Source: Actinomyces capricornis (GTDB lineage: Bacteria > Actinomycetota > Actinomycetes > Actinomycetales > Actinomycetaceae). Taken from it: a stretch of DNA of 64,000 nucleotides. Positions 41,856 to 50,486 of this stretch are shown piece after piece; the stretch's first letter is position 1, and the number at the start of each line of letters is the position of its first letter. The stretch lies in assembly GCF_019974135.1 (NCBI RefSeq), contig NZ_AP025017.1, positions 1,302,001-1,366,000 of the forward strand, written 5' to 3'. The position numbers and the translations under genes were made by a program. Below the pieces are notes generated by a model, which was given only the letters and a program-made list of their open reading frames with translations, ran no database searches and was not told the origin of the DNA.

Positions 41856-43085
41856 TCAGGGCGCCGGGGTGGCCGGGCGCCCCTCCTCCACGGCCCGGAT
41901 ACCGTGCTCGGGGTCGTCCTCTCCGGTCCCGTCCCCATCGAGGTCGATCTCCTCCAACACCTCGGGGTCGAGCTCGTCAGGGTCGCGCACCGGCTCATCG
42001 CCCGCCGACAGGAAGATCCCCACCCAGCGCGAGCGCGGGTCGGAGTCGATGAGCAGCGCCTTGGCGAACAGGGTCAGGGGGACGGCCAGGATGGTGCCCA
42101 GGCCGCCAACAATGCTGGACCAGAACAGCAGGGAGAGGAAGGTCGCCGTCGTGTTGAGCCCCACCGCGTCACCGGTGAACTTGGGCTGGATGAGGGACTG
42201 GATGACGAAGTTGAGGACCATGTAGGCCAGGAGCACCCACAGGGCGGTCCAGGGCCCGGAGTCCACCAGCGCCAGGAGCGCCGGGGGGATGACGCCGATG
42301 AAGAAGCCGACATTGGGGATGTAGTTGGTGATGAAGGACAGCACGCCCCAGGTGATGGCCAGGGGGACGCCCAGGATCCACAGGGCCACGACGTCGAGCA
42401 CCGCCACGATGAGGCCGAAGATCGTGGAGACCAGCCAGTAGGAGCGCACCGAGGCGGCGAAGCCGGCCAGGGCGGTGGCCAACTCGGGCTTGAGGAGGTT
42501 GAGGGCGGCCGCCCGGGTCTCGATCTTGGCGGTGTCGAAGATGAGGAAGACGACCGTCAGGGCCATGACGCCCAGCATGGCACCCGCCGAGGACAGCTGC
42601 CCGAGGAGCGCCTGGGCCATGGCCACGATCCGGGAGGTATCCACCGCGTTGGTGGCCTGGTCGAGCAGGGAGGCCTGATCGATACCCATGCTCGCGAGCT
42701 GGGCCTGGACCTGCTGCCAGATGGCCCGGAACCTGTCGGAGTAGCCCGGCAGGGTGTCCACCAGCTGTGCCACCGCAACCCCGAGGGCCACGAAGAGGGA
42801 CAGGATGAAGCCGAAGACCAGGATGACAGCCAGGACCGCGGCGATCGGCCGCGGCACGCCCCGCCCGGTGGCCCAGGACACCAGGGGGCGCACCGTGATG
42901 ACGAGGGTGAGGGCGAAGAAGGCAGGGGCGACCAGGTCGCGCATGAGGTAGAGGCCTGCGGCACCGATGCCCAGCGCAGCCAGGATCATGGCGATGGTCT
43001 CGCCCTGAGTGCGGGAGGCGGGAAGCGATGCGGTAGTGGCGCCCGAGTCGGTACCCAGGTGCTTGGTTCTTGACGCGGCTGTCAT
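41856..43085 (-). CDS. AI-2E family transporter (PerM/TqsA-like)
   Basis: 409 aa with about eight membrane helices. Family signatures include FITNYIPNVGFFIGVIPPALLALV and PKFTGDAVGLNTTATFLSLLFW. The C-terminal 50 residues are acidic and cytoplasmic. Members export autoinducer-2 (TqsA) or exchange sodium for protons, so the function is not fixed by homology. The luxS gene, which makes the AI-2 precursor, lies 1.1 kb away. The ATG at 43085 is preferred because GGAGG lies 9 nt upstream; the ATG at 43094 follows it directly. Confidence 0.88.
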   Translation of the reverse strand: MTAASRTKHLGTDSGATTASLPASRTQGETIAMILAALGIGAAGLYLMRDLVAPAFFALTLVITVRPLVSWATGRGVPRPIAAVLAVILVFGFILSLFVALGVAVAQLVDTLPGYSDRFRAIWQQVQAQLASMGIDQASLLDQATNAVDTSRIVAMAQALLGQLSSAGAMLGVMALTVVFLIFDTAKIETRAAALNLLKPELATALAGFAASVRSYWLVSTIFGLIVAVLDVVALWILGVPLAITWGVLSFITNYIPNVGFFIGVIPPALLALVDSGPWTALWVLLAYMVLNFVIQSLIQPKFTGDAVGLNTTATFLSLLFWSSIVGGLGTILAVPLTLFAKALLIDSDPRSRWVGIFLSAGDEPVRDPDELDPEVLEEIDLDGDGTGEDDPEHGIRAVEEGRPATPAP

Positions 43086-43158
43086 GCGGGCCATCCTCCC
43101 ACAGCTATCTGAGCATCCCCTCAGGCCGGCGGGCGGGCCGAGCACACCGGGTTCACCA

Positions 43159-43180
43159 GGCCCGGCCGTCGGGCCGGGCC
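43159..43180 (-). terminator. Hairpin after the hydrolase gene
   Basis: GGCCCGGC/GCCGGGCC (43159-43166 with 43173-43180) lies 31 bases after the hydrolase stop on the minus strand and before the transporter gene. The transporter therefore probably has its own promoter. Confidence 0.6.
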
Positions 43181-43210
43181 GACGCCGGCGGGGCAGCGGC
43201 GTGGCGGGGG

Positions 43211-44029
43211 CTACTGCCGGGGTGGCTGCGGGGCCATGCCCTGGCGCTCCAGCCAGGTGTCGACGGCGCTGTAATAGGCCTGCGGGTCGCTGCGGCGCAC
43301 CTGGTGCCCGGCGCCTGGGACGAGCACGGTCTCGATGCGCGGGTTGAGGGCGGCGATGCGCTCCAGGCCCGCCGGCCCGACCCTGGCGGATCCTGGCTGG
43401 TCCCCAGTGAGCAGGAGGGCGGGCACTTCCAGGGCGGCGACGGCGTCGGTCCAGGGGACTTCGGGGGTGACGACTCCGCTGAGCAGGAGGGCCGGGTCGC
43501 TGCGCTGGGCGGCCCACACCCCCACCACCGCCTCGACGGCCGGCATGGCCTGGCTCTCCAGGGCGTGGGAGACCGAGGCGGCGGGGTCGGCCGCCTCGGC
43601 GGCGCGCGAGCGCTCCCTGGCGGCACCGCGGGCCAGGAGCTCCTCGGGGCTGCGGGTGCCGTAGAGGGCCGGGTCCTCCAGGACGAGGCCGGCCACCAGG
43701 TCGGGGCGCTGCGTCGCCAGCACCATGGCGGTGGCCGCACCCATGGAGTGACCGATGAGGATGGGGAGCGCAGAACCCTCGTGCGCCAGTTCCTCCAGGG
43801 TCTCCACGACGTCGTCGACAAGCACCTGCCCGGCGCGCGCGAGCTCCTCGGGGCTCCAGCGGGGGGACAGGCCGTGTCCGCGGGCGTCCAGGGCGATGAC
43901 CCGGTAGCCGCGCTCGGCCCAGTGCTCGATGGCCTCGGCCTGGGAGATGGCCGAGCCGGTGATGCCGTGCAGCAGGACGAGGGCGGGAGCTGCGGGTGGT
44001 CCGATGATGATGCGCGCCAGTGAGCTCAT
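43211..44029 (-). CDS. Alpha/beta-fold hydrolase
   Basis: 272 aa. The oxyanion region is VLLHGITGSA, the nucleophile elbow GHSMGAATA (Ser near residue 94), the acid probably the Asp of LLTGDQPGS, and the catalytic His in GAGHQV. It is cytoplasmic, with no signal peptide. The substrate is unknown. ATG at 44029. It is divergent from luxS, and the shared 162-base region carries two inverted copies of the TGAAGATGTGCA motif, so the two genes may be co-regulated. Confidence 0.88.
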   Translation of the reverse strand: MSSLARIIIGPPAAPALVLLHGITGSAISQAEAIEHWAERGYRVIALDARGHGLSPRWSPEELARAGQVLVDDVVETLEELAHEGSALPILIGHSMGAATAMVLATQRPDLVAGLVLEDPALYGTRSPEELLARGAARERSRAAEAADPAASVSHALESQAMPAVEAVVGVWAAQRSDPALLLSGVVTPEVPWTDAVAALEVPALLLTGDQPGSARVGPAGLERIAALNPRIETVLVPGAGHQVRRSDPQAYYSAVDTWLERQGMAPQPPRQ

Positions 44030-44058
44030 GGCCCCATCCTCCCCCGCCCCAGCCCCGT

Positions 44059-44152
44059 TGCACATCTTCAGGCCCCCCGGGGGCAGCCCGCTGACGTGAT
44101 CATGCGGGAGAACAGGGGCTGCGGGCCGATCCGGCACCTGAAGATGTGCAGC
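44059..44152. repeat. Inverted pair of TGAAGATGTGCA motifs between the hydrolase and luxS genes
   Basis: A minus-strand copy at 44059-44072 and a plus-strand copy at 44137-44152 (CCTGAAGATGTGCAGC) face each other 64 bases apart. The second ends 27 bases before the TAAGGT box (44180) of luxS, near where an activator or repressor would bind. The same 12-mer recurs upstream of copA and of the phosphoribosyltransferase gene. Confidence 0.8.
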
Positions 44153-44191
44153 AGGCACCTCGATGGCGGGATGAGGCCATAAGGTGGGGCC

Positions 44192-44695
44192 ATGAGCGAG
44201 CAGAGCGGGCACTCCGCAGGCCGGATGAATGTCGAGTCCTTCAACCTGGACCACACCAGGGTGGTGGCGCCCTTCGTGCGGGTGGCGGATCGCAAGGAGC
44301 TGCCCGGTGGGGATGTGCTGGTCAAGTACGACGTGCGCTTCCGCCAGCCCAACCACGAGCACCTGGAGATGCCCGCGGTGCACTCCATCGAGCACCTGAG
44401 CGCCGAGCTCATGCGCAATCACACCGACCGTCTCATCGACTTCTCCCCCATGGGCTGCCAGACGGGTTTCTACGCCCTGACCCTGGGCCTGGAGCCCGAG
44501 GAGTTCCTGCCCCTGCTGGAGGCGACCTTCCGCGACATCCTCTCGGCCCAGGAGGTGCCAGCCGCCAATGAGGTCCAGTGCGGCTGGGGGGCGAACCACT
44601 CCCTGGCGGCCGCCCAGGAGGCGGTGGGCGGCTTCCTGTCCCAGCGTGAGCACTGGTCGCAGGTGTTCGGCCCGAGCAGCCCCGAGGCCCGGTGA
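44192..44695 (+). CDS. luxS: S-ribosylhomocysteine lyase LuxS
   Basis: 167 aa. It cleaves S-ribosylhomocysteine to homocysteine and DPD, the precursor of autoinducer-2. The metal site HSIEH (His64, His68) and Cys130 (QCGWGANH) with catalytic Cys89 (FSPMGCQTG) and Glu67 are all present. The ATG at 44192 follows a TAAGGT box by 6 nt, so the mRNA is probably leaderless. The preceding enzyme of the pathway (MTA/SAH nucleosidase) is encoded 3 kb downstream, beyond a TetR remnant and an ATPase pair. Confidence 0.97.
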   Translation: MSEQSGHSAGRMNVESFNLDHTRVVAPFVRVADRKELPGGDVLVKYDVRFRQPNHEHLEMPAVHSIEHLSAELMRNHTDRLIDFSPMGCQTGFYALTLGLEPEEFLPLLEATFRDILSAQEVPAANEVQCGWGANHSLAAAQEAVGGFLSQREHWSQVFGPSSPEAR

Positions 44696-45096
44696 GAGCG
44701 GTGCGGACGGCACGGCGCCTACTGCTGGGGATGGCGGTCTTCCAGGCCCTGTCCACGCTGCTGGGCATGGTCCTCCTGCTGTTCACGCCCCATATTTTCG
44801 ACTTCCTCCTGGACGGCTCCGCCTTCGCCGGCCGGTACGTGCTCGCCGCCGTGCTGCTGGGGGTGGTGGTCGGCGGCTTCCAGTGGGCGGCGATCTGGAC
44901 CCATGTGCGCCGCCCCCGCCACCTGGCAATGGCCCACACCCTGGCCGGGATGGTCATGCTGGGTTGGATCGCCGGGGAGTGCCTGGTCATCGGGGTGTTC
45001 CTGTGGCCTCACGCCCTGTGGGGCGGTATCGGCGCCCTCCAACTCCTGGGGGTCGCCGTCCTGCTGGGAGCCTTCCAGCCCCAGCCGGAGCCCTGA
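44692..45096 (+). CDS. Small four-helix membrane protein of unknown function
   Basis: 134 aa with four hydrophobic helices (starting [20 protein letters not shown] and ending [16 protein letters not shown]). No family is recognised. The GTG at 44692 overlaps the luxS stop, so it is translated with luxS. Co-expression suggests a link to AI-2 or methyl-cycle physiology, but this is inference only. Confidence 0.72.
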   Translation: MRAVRTARRLLLGMAVFQALSTLLGMVLLLFTPHIFDFLLDGSAFAGRYVLAAVLLGVVVGGFQWAAIWTHVRRPRHLAMAHTLAGMVMLGWIAGECLVIGVFLWPHALWGGIGALQLLGVAVLLGAFQPQPEP

Positions 45097-45223
45097 GCCG
45101 GCGATCCGCGCCGGCGCTCGCCGCCTCAGCGGGCTGAGCCCCCGCGAGCGCGAGCACGAGAGTGTGAGCCTGCGCACAGCAACCGCGCGTGGGCGGCGTC
45201 ACCCCAGAACCGTAGAAGGCCTG

Positions 45224-45810
45224 ATGAGCACTCCTTCATCCACCCCCGGCCGCACCGCGGATTCCAGCCGCGCCGCCACCGACGGCCGCACCGCGGACCC
45301 CGAGCGCAGCCTGCGCAAGCGGGAGAACACCCGCGCGCGCCTGGTCGAGGTAGCCGCCGACGTCGTCGCCGCCAGGGGCATCGCCGGCACTCGCATCGAC
45401 GACGTCGTCAAGGAGGCGGGTTTCACGCGCGGCGCCTTCTACTCCAACTACTCCTCCCTCCAGGAGGTTCTCAATGAGGCGATCGCGGCCCGCACGGAGA
45501 CCATCCTGAGGACGGTGGACAAGGCGGTCGAGGCGATCGAGGGGATGCCGACGACCGAGTCGCTGATGGACCTGCTGGACTCCATTGCCCAGAGCGAGGT
45601 CCAGGCCGCCCGTGAGATGGAGAGCGTCGGCAGCGGGCCGGGCAGGATGGCCGGCCCACCGCACCGGATCTGGTCAAAGCCCGCATGCACGGCCTCATCG
45701 AGGCCTTCATCCTGGGCCTGAGCGAGCCCGTGGACGGTGCGGAGGCGGCCGCGGGCACTGGTGGCGCTCAGACCGCCACAGACACCGGGGCGACGGGATC
45801 CGCACCGTAG
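45224..45810 (+). pseudogene. TetR-family regulator, frameshifted in its C-terminal domain
   Basis: An N-terminal HTH typical of TetR (TRARLVEVAADVVAARGIAG, TRIDDVVKEAGFTRGAFYSNY) is intact, and 165 residues run to a stop at 45721 in the starting frame. From about 45640 the plausible C-terminal helix continues in another frame (PDLVKARMHGLIEAFILGLS) to a stop at 45810. The joined frame would give a normal length of about 195 aa. A one-base indel near 45630-45660 is the likely cause. The DNA-binding half could still be made. TAGAAG lies 5 nt before the ATG. Confidence 0.75.
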
Positions 45811-45819
45811 GCTAGATCC

Positions 45820-46968
45820 ATGAGTTCCACAGCACTAGGGCGCCTCGTTGTCACGGGCCTGAAGTCGATGCGCTCAGTGGCCCTGGAGCCCACCACCGGC
45901 GTCACTGTCCTCATCGGCGCGAACGGCGCCGGAAAGTCGAACCTTGTGGGGGCCCTTGAGCTCATCTCACGGATCTGGGACGACTCCTTCCAGGAGTACG
46001 TCGCCGCTCAGGGAGGCATGTCCGCACTGGTCTTCGAGGACTCCTCCGGCACGGCCGAACTGACCCGGATCGAGGTCTACTCCTCCCCTGATGCGGAGGA
46101 CTGCTTGGGCGGCTACCGCGTCGATCTGCGCGCCGACGACGACGATGCCGCCGTTCTGAGCGAGTCCATGCTCTTCCACAATAGGCGCCGATACCCCGAT
46201 CGCCCCTATGACAAGCAGCTCGGCTCCAGTCGTTCGAGCAGGGCCCGAAGGATCGCCGAGGAGTCCACGGACCCCAAGCTCGTCGCCTTCGCCAACCACA
46301 TCACCCCGCTCCTGGCCGGCTGCCGGGTCTTCCACTTCGACGATGTCAGCCCCAACGCGCCGGTGAAGGGCTGGTCGACAGTCGGCGATGATGTCTCGCT
46401 GCGCATGGACGCGGAGAACATCGCCGCATATCTGCTGCGGGTGCGCCAGGAGCACCCCCGCCACTACCAGCGCATCGTCTCGGCCATCCGCCATGTCACG
46501 CCCTTCTTCGACGATTTCGTCCTCGTGCCCAACCAGGCGGGGAGAATCCGGCTTCGCTGGAGGCAGCGCGGCCTTGATCGGACCTTCCTGGCCCGTGAGG
46601 CCAGTGATGGAACTCTGCGCTTCATGTGCCTGGCCACGCTCCTTCTTGGTCCGGACCTTCCTGCGACAGTGGTCCTGGACGAGCCCGAGCTGGGACTGCA
46701 CCCCTCGGCGATCGCACTGCTGGCGGAGATGGCCCGCATGGCCGGCGACCGGGGGCATCGCGTCATCCTGGCCACCCAGTCCGTGCCGCTGCTCTCCCAC
46801 TTCTCCCTGGAGGAGGTCGCCGTCCTGGATCGGGCCGACGGCGCAACGACAGTGATTCGCCCAGACTCCAAGCAGCTCTCCGGGTTCTTGGAGGAGTTCT
46901 CGGTTGGCACGATGTGGGAGATGAACCTGCTCGGGGGGCGCCCCTCTCATAGCGAGGGTGACCGGTGA
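45820..46968 (+). CDS. AAA-type ATPase (AAA_21, OLD/RecF-like) of a putative defence pair
   Basis: 382 aa with an ABC-type ATPase head. Walker A is GANGAGKSN (33-41), an ASDGTLRF signature-like segment lies near 260, Walker B is VVLDEPELGLHP (Asp about 286), and LATQSVPLL is the switch region. No long coiled coil is seen. The gene for a DUF4276 partner overlaps its stop. ATPase-DUF4276 pairs resemble AbiL-type abortive-infection systems and are related in logic to other ATPase/TOPRIM modules. The ATG at 45820 lies 6 nt after TAGGCT, a leaderless start. Confidence 0.85.
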   Translation: MSSTALGRLVVTGLKSMRSVALEPTTGVTVLIGANGAGKSNLVGALELISRIWDDSFQEYVAAQGGMSALVFEDSSGTAELTRIEVYSSPDAEDCLGGYRVDLRADDDDAAVLSESMLFHNRRRYPDRPYDKQLGSSRSSRARRIAEESTDPKLVAFANHITPLLAGCRVFHFDDVSPNAPVKGWSTVGDDVSLRMDAENIAAYLLRVRQEHPRHYQRIVSAIRHVTPFFDDFVLVPNQAGRIRLRWRQRGLDRTFLAREASDGTLRFMCLATLLLGPDLPATVVLDEPELGLHPSAIALLAEMARMAGDRGHRVILATQSVPLLSHFSLEEVAVLDRADGATTVIRPDSKQLSGFLEEFSVGTMWEMNLLGGRPSHSEGDR

Positions 46969-47615
46969 GCCCCGTGAGCCCCCTGAGCGAAGTGGTCATC
47001 GTGGTCGAGGGGCAGACCGAGGAGACCCTCATCAAGGAGACGCTCTCCCCCATCGCCGCGATGCAGGGCGTCTTTCTCACCCCGATCGTGGTCCGGACCT
47101 CGGCCACACAGCACGGTGGTGGGCACTGGCGGGGCTACCACGCCATCCTGCGCCAGCTCCTGGCCCAACGGCACTGGAAGAGGATCGGGCTGCTCCTCGA
47201 CTACTACGGCTACCCGCTGGGTGCACCGGGACGCGACGGCTTCGTACCGGGGGCAACGACGTGGACCGCGCTCGTCGAGAGCCTGACTCGTCAATACCGG
47301 GACCCGCGCTTCCTGCCTCTGGTCATCCCCCATGAGATCGAGACCCTGGTGCTGGCCGCCATCGACGCCGGTGCCGGCGAGGGGCTCCTTGGCGCATCAG
47401 CACTCAAGGCGCTGCGTCAGGCGATCACGCAGGCGGGCAGTGTTGAGGCGGTCAACAGCCATCCGGACCTCAGTCCTTCCAAGCGACTGAAGAGAGCCGA
47501 TGGTGACTACAGCAAGACGGTCACCGGGCCTCTTCTCATCGGGGAGGCCGGTCTTCCCGCGGTCCTGGAGCGCTGTCCGGCCTTCGCCGGCTGGTGGGAG
47601 CGGATCCTGGCCTGA
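46965..47615 (+). CDS. DUF4276 family protein (putative TOPRIM-like effector)
   Basis: 216 aa. The N-terminus VVIVVEGQTEETLIKE carries the acidic motif typical of DUF4276/TOPRIM-like folds. GLLLDYYGYPLG and VIPHEIETLVLAA supply further acidic residues, and the C-terminus PSKRLKRADGDYSKTVTGPL matches the family. GTG at 46965 overlaps the ATPase stop. It probably acts as the nuclease-like effector released or activated by the ATPase during phage attack (inference from related systems). Confidence 0.83.
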   Translation: MSPVSPLSEVVIVVEGQTEETLIKETLSPIAAMQGVFLTPIVVRTSATQHGGGHWRGYHAILRQLLAQRHWKRIGLLLDYYGYPLGAPGRDGFVPGATTWTALVESLTRQYRDPRFLPLVIPHEIETLVLAAIDAGAGEGLLGASALKALRQAITQAGSVEAVNSHPDLSPSKRLKRADGDYSKTVTGPLLIGEAGLPAVLERCPAFAGWWERILA

Positions 47616-47634
47616 GGACCCGTAGGCTGGCCGC

Positions 47635-48450
47635 ATGAGCAGTCAGCATGAGCCAGCCCTCCCCCGTCCCGCAGGCGAGGAGAACCGTCCTGCCGTCGCC
47701 GCTGTCGTCGCCGTGGCCATGGAGGTGGAGGCCCGCCCGTTCCTGGAGGCCCTGCCCCTCATCGAGGAGGGCCCCGCGCTGCCGACCTGCGCGGGGGCGC
47801 GCGCCTGGCGCCTGGCCCTGCCTGAACCGTCGTCGGGCGCCGACGACGCCGGGAAGGGATCCCGGGAGCTGGTACTGGTCAACACGGGGATCGGCCTGGT
47901 GGCCGGGGCGGCCGCGCTCGCCACGGTGCTCACCGCCGTGGCTCCGCAGGTGGTGATCTCCGCGGGCACGGCCGGGGGCCTGGGCCACCGGGTGGGGGTC
48001 GGTGACGTGTGCGCCTCCCAGACCCTGGCGCTCACGGACGCCGACGCCACCGCCTTCGGCTACGCGCGGGGCCAGACGCCGGGCCAGCCCGAGGTGTTCC
48101 AGGCCGACGAGGCCCTGCTGGAGCGCCTGGCCCAGGTGGGGCCCGAGGCCCTCAAGGGGGCGACGGCGTCCTCGGGCTCCGCGCATCTGCACACCGGGCA
48201 GATGCTGGCGGGCAACTCCTTCATCACCGCCGCCAATGTGGCCGACACCCGCGAGGTCTTCCCGCGGGCGCTGAGCACCGATATGGAGTCCACGGCCCTG
48301 GCGCAGGTGGCCGCGGGGGCCGGGGTCCCCTTCGTCTCGGTCCGCGGGGTCTCGGACCTGTGCGGGCCGGAGGCGGGCCAGGACTTCCACATCGAGGCCC
48401 AGGAGGCCGCCACCCGCAGCGCCGCCGTCATCCTGGCCCTCCTGGGCTGA
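47635..48450 (+). CDS. mtnN: 5'-methylthioadenosine/S-adenosylhomocysteine nucleosidase
   Basis: 271 aa. It hydrolyses MTA and SAH, the step before LuxS in the activated methyl cycle. Family motifs are VAMEVEARPF at the N-terminus, VNTGIGLVAGAAAL and ISAGTAGGLG, and the catalytic end STDMESTALAQVA with VSVRGVSDL (Asp). TAGGCT lies 6 nt before the ATG at 47635, so it is transcribed separately from the ATPase pair. It is longer than E. coli MtnN because of an N-terminal extension and inserts. Confidence 0.92.
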   Translation: MSSQHEPALPRPAGEENRPAVAAVVAVAMEVEARPFLEALPLIEEGPALPTCAGARAWRLALPEPSSGADDAGKGSRELVLVNTGIGLVAGAAALATVLTAVAPQVVISAGTAGGLGHRVGVGDVCASQTLALTDADATAFGYARGQTPGQPEVFQADEALLERLAQVGPEALKGATASSGSAHLHTGQMLAGNSFITAANVADTREVFPRALSTDMESTALAQVAAGAGVPFVSVRGVSDLCGPEAGQDFHIEAQEAATRSAAVILALLG

Positions 48451-48485
48451 GGCCAGCCGTATCCGATCGTGTCAGTGGCCTCGCG

Positions 48486-48508
48486 TAGGATCCGCCTCGC
48501 AGGCGGAT
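48486..48508 (+). promoter_or_regulatory. Promoter box and operator-like hairpin before the methyltransferase gene
   Basis: TAGGAT (48486-48491) is a -10 candidate. ATCCGCC-n5-GGCGGAT (48490-48508) overlaps it and ends five bases before the ribosome site GAGGAAAG. A perfect repeat across the transcription start suggests feedback control of the restriction-modification operon or an mRNA hairpin. Confidence 0.55.
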
Positions 48509-48527
48509 GGACGAGGAAAGGCACGCT

Positions 48528-49589
48528 GTGACAGCACTGACACAGGTACAGGCCAGCGCTGCGGCGTCGGTGGCCAGCCGCTACCCGCGCCTGCGGTACA
48601 TGGGGAGCAAGTACTCCCTCCTTCCTGACGTGGAGCGCGTTCTGCTCGACCTGGGCGGTGCTACGGTGGCCGACCCCTTCAGCGGCTCAGGGGTGGTGTC
48701 CTACCTGGCGCACGCCATGGGGCGGGAGGTCTGGTCCTCGGATTACCTGGCCTTCCCCTGTGCTCTGACCAGGGCGACCGTGGCGAACCGCGGTGTGCGC
48801 CTGGGCGAGGAGGATCTGGCCGAGCTCCTGGGGCCGAGTAGGGATGAGCGCTCCTTCATCCACGACACCTACGCGGGCATCCTGTTCACGGCCGAGGATC
48901 TTCGCGCGCTGGACTCCGCATGGTCGGTGCTCGCCTCCTGGCAGGGGCCGCGCCGGGATCTGGCGATCGCCTCACTCATCCTGGCAGCGGCCAGGAAGCA
49001 GCCCCGTGGCGTGTTCACGGTGACGTCCTCCCGCTACTCCGTCTACGACGACGGCCGGCGGCACCTGCGCATGAGCATGCGCGAGCATATTCGTGAGGCG
49101 GCTGCCGACTGGAACCGGGCGGTGTGCGACGACGGCGCTCCAGCCCGGGTCCGCCGGGCGCCGGTGGATGAGGCCCCCAGGGGCGCGGATGTGGTCTACC
49201 TGGATCCTCCTTATGCCCCTCCGCGGGACGACAACGACTACATCAAGCGCTACTGGTTCCTTGAGGGCCTCGCCGATTACTGGAATGACGGCCGCGCCCA
49301 GGTGATGGAGTCCACGCTCACCCGCAAGCTTCCCAAGCGGCCCACGCCCTTCGGCTCCAGGAGGACGATCGAGGGGGCGCTGGAGGGCATGCTGGAGCGC
49401 TTCTCGGACTCCTCACTGGTCCTGTCCTACGGCTCGAACGCAGTTCCAGGCCTCGACAGACTCGTGGGGATGGTGCGCGACGTCAAGGGCAACACGGAGG
49501 TGCGCAGGATCAACCACCGGTACCACTTCGGGACCGCCCGGCATGCGACGCGCCGCCAGGCGGTCGAGTATCTCGTCATCGGAGAGTAG
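48528..49589 (+). CDS. Adenine-specific DNA methyltransferase (D12/Dam-type)
   Basis: 353 aa. The SAM site is ADPFSGSGVV (motif I, Asp49) and the catalytic motif DPPY (Asp226). RLRYMGSKYSLLPDVERVLL at the N-terminus is the usual RYxGSK start of class D12 N6-adenine methylases. GTG at 48528 is preferred because GAGGAAAG lies 8 nt upstream; the ATG at 48507 falls in the hairpin. The gene is followed after nine bases by a probable endonuclease gene, so it is the protective half of a type II system. Confidence 0.9.
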   Translation: MTALTQVQASAAASVASRYPRLRYMGSKYSLLPDVERVLLDLGGATVADPFSGSGVVSYLAHAMGREVWSSDYLAFPCALTRATVANRGVRLGEEDLAELLGPSRDERSFIHDTYAGILFTAEDLRALDSAWSVLASWQGPRRDLAIASLILAAARKQPRGVFTVTSSRYSVYDDGRRHLRMSMREHIREAAADWNRAVCDDGAPARVRRAPVDEAPRGADVVYLDPPYAPPRDDNDYIKRYWFLEGLADYWNDGRAQVMESTLTRKLPKRPTPFGSRRTIEGALEGMLERFSDSSLVLSYGSNAVPGLDRLVGMVRDVKGNTEVRRINHRYHFGTARHATRRQAVEYLVIGE

Positions 49590-49598
49590 AGGAATCTG

Positions 49599-50447
49599 GT
49601 GGATGCTCGAATTCCCGACTTCCAGACCTATCTGGACTCACTGAGTCGGCTCACCCCCGCCCCCGATCTCCTGCGTGAGACAGAACGGACCATTGACATA
49701 CGCTCCGCTGCCCTCCTCCTTGAGAGCCTTCATGAGATATCGCAGTGCTCTCTGACACGATGGCTGGAACTCAATCCACGCAGCATGGAGGTCCTCTTCC
49801 TCTCCGTCGGAATCTCCGCAGAAAAGGCGAAGAACATCCTTCGAGACCAGTTTGGGACCAGCGGATCACTGACACTCGCTCGTACTCGATCCGCCGACGT
49901 GATCGGCATGCTTGACGAACAGTTCGATATTGTCAGAATGCTCCAAGCGCAATGCGGTCGAGAGTACAGTTTTGGTGATGTGCTTGTAGCACGTGCTGGA
50001 GGTCGATCAGTAGCCAGGCAAGCGGGGCTCTCTGGGCGTCTCATCGAGGATCAAATTGAGGGGATTGCTCGTGATCTTGGTCTGCGCTGCGCGGTGAGAA
50101 CACGATTCGAGGGAGTGCACGGAATGACGGCCCCATGCGACCTCGCAATTCCCGGAGGCGGGCCCCTCGCTCAGATCGTTGTTGCCGCCAAGGGGTTCGA
50201 TTCCACTGGCTCAAAATTAACTGATGCGGTTCGCGAGGTTCAGGAGATGGCGAATGTTCGCCGTCCCGACCAGTATGTCTTCGCTGTTGTGGATGGTATT
50301 GGATGGAAATCCCGCCAAGCTGACCTTCGTCGCATTCACAGGCTCTGGGAGCAGCGGGCTATCGATGGTTGCTTCACGCTCTCAAGCATGGAGGATTTCC
50401 GGTCCGCGCTGGCGCGTGCGGCACGTCGCTGCGAGCTTGTGGAGTGA
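49599..50447 (+). CDS. Putative type II restriction endonuclease
   Basis: 282 aa. It starts VDARIPDFQTYLDSLSRL and ends with a region containing VVAAKGFDSTGSKLTDAV. Asp181 (PCDLAIP) and Lys198 (VAAK) are placed like the PD-(D/E)xK core, but the usual Glu before Lys is Ala, so the third acidic residue must come from elsewhere. It lies nine bases after a DNA adenine methylase gene, which supports the assignment. G+C and codon use are lower than in neighbours, consistent with transfer. The recognition site is unknown. Confidence 0.75.
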   Translation: MDARIPDFQTYLDSLSRLTPAPDLLRETERTIDIRSAALLLESLHEISQCSLTRWLELNPRSMEVLFLSVGISAEKAKNILRDQFGTSGSLTLARTRSADVIGMLDEQFDIVRMLQAQCGREYSFGDVLVARAGGRSVARQAGLSGRLIEDQIEGIARDLGLRCAVRTRFEGVHGMTAPCDLAIPGGGPLAQIVVAAKGFDSTGSKLTDAVREVQEMANVRRPDQYVFAVVDGIGWKSRQADLRRIHRLWEQRAIDGCFTLSSMEDFRSALARAARRCELVE

Positions 50448-50486
50448 GACGCGCAGTAGACCGCGACCGAGGCCTCGCACCACCTC

